Shown here piece by piece: positions 33,755 through 45,021 of a stretch of DNA of 64,000 nt. The position numbers were made by a program, and so were the translations under genes. Source of the DNA: Cephalotrichum gorgonifer. Taxonomy: Eukaryota > Ascomycota > Sordariomycetes > Microascales > Microascaceae. Every line of letters starts with the position of its first letter. Positions within the stretch are counted from its first letter, which is position 1. The DNA lies in the NCBI GenBank assembly GCA_900312665.1, contig ONZQ02000014.1, positions 527,924-591,923 of the forward strand, given 5' to 3'. The notes beneath the pieces are model-generated. The model had not been told where the DNA came from, ran no database searches, and saw only the letters and a list, made by a program, of their open reading frames with translations.

Positions 33755-36700
33755 TCATTCGCGGATCCGAACATACATTCTCGAATGCACTCGGAGAGGA
33801 GCTAAATATTTTCTCACACCCTCTCGCCTGTGCATTACATTATCTCCCATGTATCAGATGATTTACGTACAAGCAACTTCGTGGTGATCAACTCCGAACT
33901 CGCCCGCTAGCCAATTTCCTTGGCGCCGAGTCGCAAGTGGTATTAAGCTGCAGAGAATCTCTCTTTTGGGCTCTAGCACCCAGGTGTCAACAGAATGACC
34001 ACCTATCTTGGCGTGACCTATCAGATTCACGATCTGCAATAGAGTCCCCCTCCCCCTCCCTCAAGATTGGAAAAATTTCCGCTGGTCTTTTTGGGTCGCA
34101 TCGGGACGGGACTTTCGGTTTTGCCAACCACTTCTCAAGTGGCGGGCATGGGACTTTGAACAACTATGAATACGAGTACGAACGAAAGAGCCTAGCGCAA
34201 CACTGCCGCGTTTCGGAGGCAGCTAGTAGTCGACGGCGCGAAACTAGAGAAAATACTTGTTGGCTGGCATAAGTTGTATATCCCTATTACTCTTCCTGTG
34301 TGTACTAGCACGAGTACCGGAGACACTTGTAAACTTGGTCGGGCTTTTCCTACAGCGCGTTTGGCGGTTCGGGATATGCCGAACTGGTATACTTGAGTGT
34401 ACGAATAGAGAGGTAGGGATGGAGCGGAAATGGATACCTTGTTATATGTGCCGGGGAATTGTGGATGCTGTGGGACGTTGGCGGCCTTCTCGAAGGCATC
34501 GAAGACATCGAAAAGTGGGAACGATATACCGAGAATTATGGAGTCCGCTCGTTATGCGCGGATAAAAGCGCTTCCAAGATTGGACTGCCTGATTCGTTCG
34601 ACAACCCCACCGCAAAGGTACTAGAACGTGAAGTATGAATATTATCATTTCGAAAGGTGCCGGCTATGCAGTGCTGGTAACGTATACATATATAATATCC
34701 GTCGGGTATCCTTACACCCTGGGCAAGTACGGGTACGTTTCATACAGTAGTTCATAAATGTACCTGGATGATCCTGGTTAGGATCCTCCTTCCATTACCC
34801 TCCGATGATTGAAGGAGCAGCAGGATCATACTCGGGAGGGGAGCGCCACGATGCACGCACCCTTGAGTACTTGTACTACGTACTTTCGACTGTTTGGATC
34901 GGTGGCCCTTGTATTAGCTCGGTCGCTCGGAGCTGACAGGCCAGAAATCCGAAGTATTGATACTTTGCAGAGTGTCGTTGCAACCCTGTCATATCACCGT
35001 CACGGTAGGGCGAGCTCGACTACAATAGTTGGGGTCATGCCCGTGCTTCCATGGATTGGAGTATAATAATGAAGTGCCTGAAAAGGAGATGGCTCAGGCG
35101 TCATGGTCCATCTTTGTTTACTGGGGAACCCGAGGAGTCATTGAAACCGCCCGTTTCGTCCCTGTAGGGACATTCCCTGTAGCAGGGCCAATCTAATGAA
35201 TGCTAAGATAGGGTCACTTCGTCTACTCGCTGAAGTGTACCTGGAGAAAACGAAATTGGTGGCCGATGCGAAGGCCTTGGAAGAGTGAAATGCGAGGCTA
35301 TACTCGGACGCGGAAGGTTGGAAATGTGTGATGACACTCGCTTGCCTCCACTGTACAACTAAACCCGGGCGTTGTCATAATCGTCACGTATTAATGGCGA
35401 CAGCATCCCGTAACCGCCACCCTCCAATAGCCGTGGCGAAACTCGAAAAGCCCCGAAACGCCTCAGTTCGCCCTAGTCTAGGAGTATGAGTACGCATCCG
35501 TGATGTGAGCGTCTCTTTCCCTATCACTCTCCCTGAAAGTATATTTTCTAGCGTGTCCCTCTCTTTCATCCGTCGAATCTCATCCTCATGGGGACGAGTG
35601 ACAAAGGTTGATGCCGGCACGTTAGAGGACCGTCTTGTCATGGGCCTAACACAACCTCGCGCGGTTCGCTCCTCTTCGGGTCTCTCTCCCGTGGCAACAT
35701 TGCAGGGTAAGGATCTTGAACCGGCCCTTCTTGTCTTGTATCAGATCCTCCAATGACGAAGACGAGTTTCTAGCACTGGCCGTTGAAACAACGGCTCGAA
35801 CTGGCGGTCTGCCAGCCTATCCGACGCCGGCTGCTTTCACGAGATGGGCACGGGACCAACTGACTATCGTAGAAGGGAGGCAATTTCTTACACGAGTAGT
35901 ACTTGTAGTTTGCCTATTGGCGAGAGCATAGGTCCAGTTTCTAACTAATCGGGTATCTTTGCTCCTATTCGTGCCTCACTGGAAGCGGAAATGGAAGGAG
36001 CCACGCAGTATCGTAGTACTTGTATACTAGTAGCCACCGCCATTGATCTTTAATGAAGACCGCAAAAAATGTGACGAACGTCCTGGTTGACAGAGGCAAT
36101 GCGACAAGGAGTGAAACTTGATAAGCATACAGTAATAATACGCGTAGGTCCTCATTCGAGGAAGGGCGCATACATGAAAGCATAAAAGTTGGCAGTCTGG
36201 CGCGTAGTGATTCGGAACCTACTTTTAAGACGGATAACGCACTTGTACCCATACAGTAACCTTGGGTCGTGGGATTGGAAGTACCTCCGAGCAGTAGTAC
36301 AGGTACATGCCCTGTGGCTATTGCGTTGTACTCGAACCAGTTGCAGGGTACGCCATTGGGGCGTCTCTCAATAACCGGGAGGAAGGGGCAACCCTGGTCG
36401 CCCCCTTCGCACCCCCCTCCACCAATAGAACAGTAAACGTTAGCCGGAGTGGCGTGGTGCCTCCCATCATTGCGCCAGAGAAGGAGGCGACTGTTCGGCA
36501 CTACGGAGTACTTCCTCCAACAAAACTCATCCGCCCCCCAAAAACTGCGATAGAAGAGAAAAATTCCACATCTCCGTGATCTTTGGCCCACTCACCCCCC
36601 TACTCGAACGCCTTTTTTTTTTCCTTCTCACCCAGACTGAGCTTCAGGGTTACTAGCATAGATCCCACAGTTCGGGTGGAACTTCCGGTTTCGAGAGGAG

Positions 36701-37467
36701 AAAGGAAATCGAAGGCGCGTCTACATTTGTGTGCTGGGAGTAAGACCTACTAGTACGAGTAGTACAAGTAACTCTCTCTCGAACAAGTGGTTAGCAACGT
36801 GCTAGGTAGTTCCACGCTAATACGACCGAGAACGGGAAAAAAACATCATATCCAGGCTTTCGACCAGAGCCCCAGCCGCCTCCAACGTTTTCCAGACCCG
36901 CTCTTTCCGACCTCGAATTTCCCTTCTTCCTTCCTCTTTTTTTTCATCTCGTTTTTTTTTTTTCCACAGTACAGCCGGGTGCCCACTTTTAGTCAGACCA
37001 AGCTTCCAAGTCGAGCCTTTTCTCTATTCGCGTACCTGACAGCACCCACCTCGCCCCCCCCCCAAACTAAAAGGATTTGAGACCCAGTTCTCCACCCAGA
37101 CCCTTCCACCTACCCCATCATCCCACCACACCCACAGACACCCATTTTCTTGGAGCCTCATCCTGCGAAGCTCCATTATTCCGGACCCGTTCATTGACAT
37201 CTCCGGACCACCTTGTCGCCAGCCTGATCCACTCGACTCGACCTTGGCACCTCGCATCGTCGCGTCTCCCAATCGGCAACATCGCAGTCTGTCCCGAGTA
37301 AAGGTTCAGTCTCGATTCATTATACCATCTACCCCAACGGGGACAGTGATCGCACCAGAGTTTTCTTCGCCGCCTTTATTTATTTTTCCCTTTTGTTTTT
37401 CCCATCACGCACGTCGTCGCGATCCTCGACTCGACACCTGCGGAAAACATCTTCGGGTGGGTTTATT

Positions 37468-40400
37468 ATGGAAAGAGGGCATTACTCGCCTGATGGTTTA
37501 GCGACACCTTCGAGCACCGCGTATCCTTCTCCCAGCACTCACACGCATACTCCTCAGCCGGAACAACAACACGGGCAGCATTCTCAGGTCTTGCCGCCCA
37601 TACTCGACCAAGCGAAGAACAACGCTGCCTGGAGAATCATGTACGCAAGCGGCCACCCACAGACGCACGCGCAGCCGTCGCCGAACGCGTCTGCCCCCGG
37701 CTCCAACCTGCCCAATTTCCATCAGCAGCAAACATCCCAGCCGGGCGCGAAAGGCCAGTCTTACGCGATGTCAGGCCCACCTTCGTACCCATCGCCGCAC
37801 GCATTCAGCATGCCCCAGACGAGCCAGCCAATGTCTCACCCGCAGCCCATCGCGCCTGCCCCGCCGGGTAGCCGGGGTGCTCCCGTTTTGCGGCCTATGC
37901 CTGGCGTCATGAACCAGCCGGGTGTTATGCCGCCCGGTGGCACCGTGATGCAGCAAGCCCAGGGCCTTCAGGAAGGCGAACAGCCCACCCACGTCGTCGG
38001 GAGCCAAGGACGGCGCGGCATCCTTCCCAGCGCCCCCGGGCGCGCTCCTGTCGGCCAGGTTAACAGCAAGGGCCAAGTGACCCCGGTGAAGGACGCGGAC
38101 GGGAAGTTCCCGTGCCCGCATTGCACCAAGACCTACCTACACGCGAAGCACTTGAAGCGCCATCTTCTTCGCCGTAAGTGGACACCTTATACTTGCCGGC
38201 AGTGCTTTGGCCGCATACCCTTATTCCTCCGCCCGGCGCGGCGCATGCTGACCATGTTTGCTAGATACCGGTGACCGCCCCTACCGGTGTGTCTTGTGCA
38301 ACGATACGTTCTCTCGCAGTGATATCCTGAAGCGCCACTTCCAGAAGTGCTCGATCCGACGAGGAAACCCCGCTGGAGTGACCCACCTTTCGCTCCCTCA
38401 GGCACACGTCAAGAAGAGCGCGCCTGCGGTGCAGAAGGGCCACCCGGCACCCGTCGGAATGGAGGGCGACCTCCATCACCTTAACGGTGGCCTGGGCAAC
38501 CTCCAGGGAGATGGTATGTCCCATGGATATCCCATGGTCCCGGTGCCCGAGGGTCTCCCGAACCTCGCAAACGACCAAGGTCAGATGCAGCAGCGACCCA
38601 ACAGCGTGAACCGGATGGAGAGCAACGGAAGCCAAGACAGGCAAGGCGGACCTGGTTCTGTCATGGGCCCTGCGCCGGGTCGCCCCGGCTTCGAGCAGCA
38701 GTACAGTGGCAACGTGCCCGGCTCTATGCAAACTCAGCAGCAGATGCAGAACTACAACATGCCGACGAACCAGAATGGCATGCCCATGTACCAGGGCGGA
38801 TCGAACTCCAACCAGCAAGTTGACTGGAGTCAAGTGTTTCCAACCGGTGCGCAAGATTCCTACGCCAATGCCTTCCCTCCTAATGTTGGTCAGACACAGA
38901 TCCCGGACAAACAAGAGCCTAATGTCGAGCACGGCCGAGCAGACGGGGCCCACGGCGTCCTCCCTACCGATTCACTCTTTTTCGCAAATTATATACCACC
39001 AACGACACAAAATCCTTACGTTTTACTATCCAACCAACTCCTATCCTATTTCCAGACGTCGCCGCCCACCGTCACGAACCAAAGCGACCAACATCTCGTA
39101 GAGAACTTCTTCACGCCCGACAACATCAAAGACTTCCTCGACAAATACACTAATTACAACATCCACTTCCCCCTCTTCCACATCCCTTCTGTCCGGATCA
39201 CGGAAATGAACACAGGCTTACTAGCAGGTCTTTGTTGCGTTGGCGCGTGCTACTCAGAAAGGGTGTCAGCTGATCATGTCCGCGAAGTGATGGACGTGGT
39301 TAGGGGGGCATACGAAGCACACTTCTATCAGCTCGCGGATTGGAGGCAAGGTAATTTCCCAACCACTGTCTCCAAGGTCGAATGTGAGCAGATACAATCC
39401 GTCATAATAATGGCTGGGCTTCACATCTGGAACGGAAACCAACAGCAGCGCGCATGGGGCCAAGGCGCCCTCTCCCTCCTGCCTGGGGTTGCCCGAAGCT
39501 CCGGTCTCTTGCACGTGAGTACCGAGTCGACGCTCTACTCGCCTCTACACCAGAAGGGGTTCTCGCCACAGAACTTCGACGTCTCAAGCTTCGACTGGGC
39601 AGCATGGGTGGAACAGGAGGGAAGGGTTCGCCTAGTCCATATCATTCTCGTTTGCGATGCGGCACTGAGCATGTACTTCAACATCAGTTCACGCTTGGAT
39701 CCCTTCGAGGTGGACATACCACTCCCTTGCGACGACGGGGCGTGGGAGGCGAGGACCGCTTTCGATTGCGCTGCGGCACTAGGCTTGTACGGGCCCGAGG
39801 CTTCACGGCAAAGGAGCGTGGACGGGACGCATCGCGCAAAGCAGCCGGAGACTAGCCTCGCGCTTCGAGCACTACTTCATGGGTCCTACCAGATCCAGCC
39901 AGGCAGGACCAATCTATACGGGAAGTTCGTTCTCATCCACGCCATCATCAACTTGATCCGCAACGCTCTGGTAGATCAAAATGCGGCGGCGGCGATGAAG
40001 GACCTGGGAACACCCCCGCTCCACGACTGGATGGTGAGAGGTAGCGATTCTGTCGGCAGCGGTCGATCAACACCAGTGGAAGGGGCCGCACAACAGCTAC
40101 CAGCTGGGGCGCGGCAGGCGTTCTCGATCGCGTTGGACAAGTTCAAGGCGAATTGGGACGCGGATATGGCAACCCAGTTCCCCCCGTCGCTGCAAGACAG
40201 CAACCCTCGGCGGTACGGATTCTCGCGGGACGCCATCCACTTCTACTGGTTGGGGAAGTACATGCTGAAGCACACCCGGCCCAGCGATCTTCAACTTCCA
40301 CCGGATGCGCGGGTGTCGCAAATGTTGCAATTACTAAAGTCTGTCAAGACGTGGGTGATGACGGACGGAGCGTCAAGAGGAGAGGAGCTTGGATCAGTTG

Positions 40401-40534
40401 GAGATATAAACAAGGATTACGGCGTGTCGGAAGGCACGTTCAACTTGGCGCAAATATTTGCACCGCTCCCGAATTTGGTAGACGACCCCCGGGTACCGTC
40501 TGTGAAAACCGAGATCGACACAGGCATCATGTAA
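37468..40534 (+). CDS. zinc-finger (C2H2 + C2HC) fungal_trans transcription factor
   Basis: Predicted nuclear regulator of 991 residues; targets unknown. Exons 37468-38173 and 38265-40534. The first ~205 residues are Pro/Gln/Ser-rich. Finger 1 is Cys216-x2-Cys219-x12-His232-x3-His236; His236 is completed by the exon junction. A canonical HTGDRPYRC linker leads to finger 2, Cys244-x2-Cys247-x12-His260-x3-Cys264, a C2HC finger followed by SIRRGNPAG. A Gln/Asn/Met-rich linker precedes a fungal-specific TF domain (SYFQTSPPTVTNQ..., FPLFHIPSVRITEMN, WAAWVEQEGRVRLVHIILVCDAALSMYFN). This finger plus fungal_trans arrangement is widespread in Pezizomycotina. Start is the first ATG in frame; the open frame continues upstream without ATG. 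Confidence 0.9.
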
Positions 40535-41675
40535 CAACCATGATATCGACATTGCCCCACGGATACTCGTCAACTCGAGCTTCCACACACTTTGCATTTC
40601 GCGGCGTTTTTAGTCGATTCGGTCTACTTTCACCAAAGGAAAAAAAAAAGTCATTCCGGCACAACACCAAGCCGGAAACAAAAAAGCAACCCCCAAAAAT
40701 AGAAGGTTTTTTTTCCGTTGAGTTTTCTTCTTCTTGTTTCTTCTTTATTGCATGGTCAGGGGATCCATTGGGAGGTCCGTGTCTTTTTTTCTCTCGTCGT
40801 TTCATCGTGTACTTCCAGTTCTCTCCTTTTTCTTTTTCTTTTCAACGCTTTGTTTTCACTTTGCATTCCGAAAGGGTGGCCTCGGTGGGTGGGATGGGGG
40901 AAAGGGGGGGTCAAGGGAAGCAGAAAAAGAGCAATAGACTGGAGTTGGAATTGCATTAGACATCCTTCATCAAATAGAGCTGGGAGGCCCTGGCGGGGGA
41001 TTTTCAGAGAAGGCTCTGTTGCGGAGCGTCATGACGTTCACGGCCTATCTTCCTTTTTATGTCGATACGGGAGAGGGTTCCCTTTGTTGTGTTCTCGCTG
41101 GTATAGGGGGGATATGGAACCCTGTTGTCGATCTGGCAAGGGTTTCGTGTCTACTTGTACGACTCGAGAGGGGGAGGAAGGGGGAAGACGGAGAGGAGAT
41201 CTGTATGTTTGGAGGAGAGAGTGTCTGTCCTCTTCAGATTGCGTACAAAATTCACACGAGGTTACATATTACATGGGTTCCAGAGAGAAAGGGTAGGAGG
41301 TTGAGAATGGGGGATGACATAGACATGGGTGTAAAAAGGTGGAAGTCGATGTGTCAATAAAATGGTTCCGTTCCGACGATGTTGAGCTTTTATACGTTTC
41401 TCGTAGAGGAGGCAGCAAGGCGTGTATTAGTATGTGTGATTCTGTCGTGTGTACGAGTAGTGTAATATACATCATGATGATTATAGGACCGATATCTAGG
41501 TAAAGCGTGTTCCGACCTCGCATTCCGTTTTTGAATCCCTCAGTTCTGGGAGTCCCATCACCTCCCATCCTACGATCCTCGGGTAGTTGTTCCACCTCCC
41601 AACGAGAGGGTGAGTGAGTTGAGAGTCGGCCGGGGTCTGAGGCCGGGCCGCATCCCGCTTGGAGTTACGGGCTGC
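40535..41675. other. 3' region between convergent C2H2 factor and small membrane protein gene
   Basis: T-rich tracts follow the C2H2 stop codon (about 40640-40850), suggesting 3' UTR. No supported gene. Confidence 0.6.
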
Positions 41676-42125
41676 TCACTTCTCCCTGTCGACGAAGGAG
41701 ATGCGCGGCGTGATGGCCTCCAGCCTGGCCTTGTCCTCCTCGGACGGCGCGAAGTAGCGCTCGCCGGCGCGGTCCGAGAGGTAGAGGCCGGCCGCACCCC
41801 AGGCTATCACCGCCATGCCGAGGCCGGCGCGGTGGAGCGGGCGGAGGTTCCTGTATGCTCTGTTTCTTTTTTGTTAGCGGCCCCGGGGTTTTGGTCGCTT
41901 GTGTCCGTGTGTTCCAGTTTTAGGCTTTAAGGGTCCTTGCGAAAGGTGATGTTGGGCTACTTGGGATTTAAGGGGGGGGCGGTGGTGGTGGACGGGGGGA
42001 CGGGGGATCGGAGATCGGGAGAGTGGGTTGACGGCGTGAGGTGGGGAGGGATGGCGGAGTAGGTACGGGACCGGGGGAACCGGGAACGGAAAAAGGGGGG
42101 GGGGGGTTACGTACCGGAGGAACAT
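41676..42125 (-). CDS. small predicted single-pass membrane protein (64 aa)
   Basis: Two exons (minus): 42125-42115 (11 nt) and 41859-41676, joined across a 255-nt GT-AG intron; total 195 nt, in frame. The product begins MFLRAYRNLRPLHRAGLG, then a hydrophobic segment MAVIAWGAAGLYLSD (about residues 19-33), then a charged tail (EEDKARLEAITPRISFVDREK). A short basic N-terminus with one membrane span resembles small mitochondrial inner-membrane or ER proteins, but localisation is inference. I recall similar short proteins in Sordariomycetes without a known role. The first exon codes under four residues, so automated annotation would easily miss it. Support is the in-frame splice, coherent codon bias and sensible protein chemistry. 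Confidence 0.68.
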
Positions 42126-42370
42126 CTTATGACTGATTCATGAGTGAGATGGGTCGGGAGAACCGGCAGCTCACGAGACGTGGTGAGAGGCGTGGTTTTT
42201 TGTAAGGGAAATCTTTTGTGAGAAGCGCGCCAAGGTTGAGAGAATCACGAGGTCTTGGCACCCCCCGTGGCGTGTGCGTAATAACATAAGCGGCCACACA
42301 CCGGGAGAAATTGGGAGATGGCCAGCCGGGAAATCCCCGGCACGGGAGCAAAACCGGTTTATACCACCAT

Positions 42371-42398
42371 TACGAGTAAGTACGAGTAAGTACGAGTA
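42371..42398 (+). repeat. TACGAGTAAG 10-bp tandem repeat, 2.8 copies
   Basis: Two exact copies and one partial copy, upstream of the small membrane protein gene. The unit contains the CGAGTA word common in this window. Confidence 0.9.
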
Positions 42399-42659
42399 TG
42401 AATGTGAGTAGGGGGGTTGTTAAAACAAGTCACTTGATTCTTTTCAGAGGATGTTCTTGTGAGGACGCCAGATTTCCGTGCAAAGGAACTTGTCACGGTC
42501 GGACCCTTTTGTCTCTTCTCTTCTTGCGTGGGCACTAGCTTTAAGCTGAGTGTTCTAGTCTCCTCTGCTGGTTTCACTCTGTGCTGGACATGAGGTAATC
42601 TAGCGGCTGAGCAGCCAAAACAAGCTATTCCTCGTTATTTCGGGGGCCCCGATTGTTGC

Positions 42660-42735
42660 TCAAGTCCTCTTCGTTCTTTCTTTCTTCCCTCTTTCTTTCC
42701 TCCCTCTTTCTTCCTTTGTTCTTTTCCTCTGCTCG
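42660..42735 (+). repeat. polypyrimidine tract
   Basis: Almost unbroken C/T sequence of CTTT and CCCT blocks. On the minus strand this is a purine tract upstream of the small membrane protein gene. Confidence 0.8.
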
Positions 42736-44991
42736 TACTGGGTATGCGTATGCGCAGGGATGAGATCCTTAGTTTGCTCGGGTCGGTGGCTCAACGACGT
42801 TCGGGGTTGGCTGGTTTGGCTCGGTCAGTTCGGTCTGGTTAGACGGTGCTCTATCAATTTACCCTTCTCCGTTTTGAAACATTTCATCTCGGGGCCCCCA
42901 TACTTGTATCCTCCTAGATATTAGGGGAGGGGGGGGTGATGTTTGTTTTTGAAAAAGCTGGCGACGTGCTCGGGGGCCTCTTGATGAGGTCCGTCCTAGC
43001 AGAAGCAAGGTGAGATGGCACATCACGGGAGCTAGACCCTTGATCACCGGTGAGTGAGCTCTTGCACGCGCGAGCGAGTATTATGGAATGGGAGACTGGA
43101 AAGGAAAGTGGTCAAAAGCACCGGCCGGCCTCTTGTCGGGATTTCCCTACGGGTGAGAAGATGGGCGTGCTTCGGGTTCGGTGCTATTTTCAATGATGGC
43201 ATTCTGAGACCGGTCTCGATGACAACGGCCCGAGCGTGAAGATAGATGCCTGTGTAGATATAGATAAACATGGGGGGTCACACTCGGGGTATTCCGATTC
43301 GTCTCGGGGAGATGGGGGCGACCGGCAACCCTCCCGGCCACAGGAACGAACGTGTGGTGGAAGCAACAAACGCCGTGCCTCGGATCTGTACTACCTGGCA
43401 AGGATCCTGGGAGCCGCAAAGCTATGAGGGGGAAACGGGTTCGAGGCGCAGTTTTGTTTCTTACCTTCGCCTCTTCCTGGGCCCATCGCCGTTCTCCACG
43501 TCCCCATATTTCCAACGCTCCGGCAAGTCCGTTTCCACCCCCGCCAGCCATTATACGACTACGTTGTACGTGTGTACCTTTCGAAAGGACTCCATAGGCA
43601 GATGGAGACTGTCACCAGGGCAGATACCTTCCCACAGGGCTTGCTTTTTCTTTCTCTTTAGGCAACTCCCCCGCGGCTCCCATGGAAACCAGATGAGACA
43701 TTTTGCCAATGGACCCCCCCTTCTTTCTTCCCCGGTACATGTATTTTACCCTCTTGTTGTTTTTCATGAGATTGAGATTGGAGATTGAAGTGGACACCGG
43801 AGGTTTCATTTCGGCCATCACAAGACCTGGACGTTTCCCCCAGAGCTTAAGTAGCCAATCTGGTGGAGCGGGAGGAGATGAAAGGAGGCTTAGTCCGACC
43901 TGCTCGTAAGAGTATGTTTTGTACCCTCCAGCCCGGCACCAGAAAATGGCTAAAACTATTTTACAACTAATCCTCACTCGTACCTGGTGCTCCGCAGGCG
44001 TACGTACTTGTACCCACTTCGTCAAACTCAATTCGCAACGACCCGAGCCACGGTCTCCACATAGAAAGAGAGGGAAAAAAAAAATAAAAGGATTGGTCCC
44101 AGTGGGGCTTGCACGCGGCAAAGTACTACAAAGCGTACTTCGTATATTTACAAGCGCAAAGTAATATACGAGATGGGAGATCAACCTTGCATGAAGCTAG
44201 CACCCGCCCGCTTCCGCAGGGGTCCTCCTTGTTTCTGGGAAAACCCGCCTTGTGGCTCATGTGGAAAGGCAAAAAAGTTTGATTGATGCCCCGTTGCTTC
44301 TTGCTTCTTGCGTATATTACGAGCAACGATCACTGCAGGTAGGGCCTTGCGTTTTACTTTTCCCACCTGTTCATATTCAAAATCTCATTTTCAGATAAGC
44401 GAGCTCGGGCTTTGATATTGTTCCGCGGATCAGAATTGGGTTTCTCCGTATGTGGAAGAGATGAGATGTGCTACAAGTGCTGCTTGGAAAAGTAACGCCG
44501 CCTGTCACAGCTCACGAGGTTCGGTTTCAATCACCCCCCAAAGGATCGGCTGGATCCTGTGTGTGCGACTGTTTCTCGTGGGATATGATTTTTTTCCTAT
44601 CGCGGGAAAGGAGAACGGTGACACGGTGTTAATTTCGGGGGAGGAGGAAAAGGACGAGTGAAAGGGGGGGGAAGGTTTCGGTGATACCAAGACAACAGGG
44701 TTGCCTACAAAGTACGAGTGCGAGGAGTATTACCGAAAAGGAAGAACCGAAGTGGAGAGCCCCGAAGTGGAGGCGGGTGGGCCGCAAAGTCGATGATCAA
44801 TGAAAGTGGCTTCAACTTCAGCTGAAGCCGCGCCGAGGCGGTGGGTTTTGTTCGTTAACCGTCCAATATTACGGCGTTGATTTGAAGGTGGGAATGCCCT
44901 CTCGGCGGAGGCAACTTCCAAGAGATCAAGGAGGTGCAGTTCACCCCGGGCCTGCCTTCCTCTTCACGGCCCTGCCTCGGCACGCCGCGCG

Positions 44992-45021
44992 GGGATCAGG
45001 GATCGGGGATCGGGGATCAGG
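44992..45021 (+). repeat. GGGATCRG minisatellite
   Basis: About four units of GGGATCAG/GGGATCGG in tandem. Intergenic. Confidence 0.8.

Larger units (their letters stand above)
26091..37467. other. 11-kb gene-free region with GTAC-type palindromes
   Basis: No open frame here shows a domain, intron pattern or codon bias like the neighbouring genes. Frames such as 27271-27777, 30373-30996, 33290-33616 and 35965-36591 look random. The DNA is not strongly AT-biased, so heavy RIP is not evident. It carries homopolymers, GGGA repeats and a cluster of palindromes built from CGAGTAC/GGAGTAC words. The last ~600 bp (pyrimidine-rich around 36890-36965) are probably promoter and leader of the C2H2 regulator. 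Non-coding RNA genes cannot be excluded. Confidence 0.6.

Noticed and set aside
35150..35195. Small hairpin GTCCCTGTAGGGAC
   Set aside because: Short stem of a kind expected by chance in intergenic DNA; not in the GTAC family.
43147..44184. Frames of 134-190 codons on both strands
   Set aside because: Open on both strands, no domain, composition unlike neighbouring genes.
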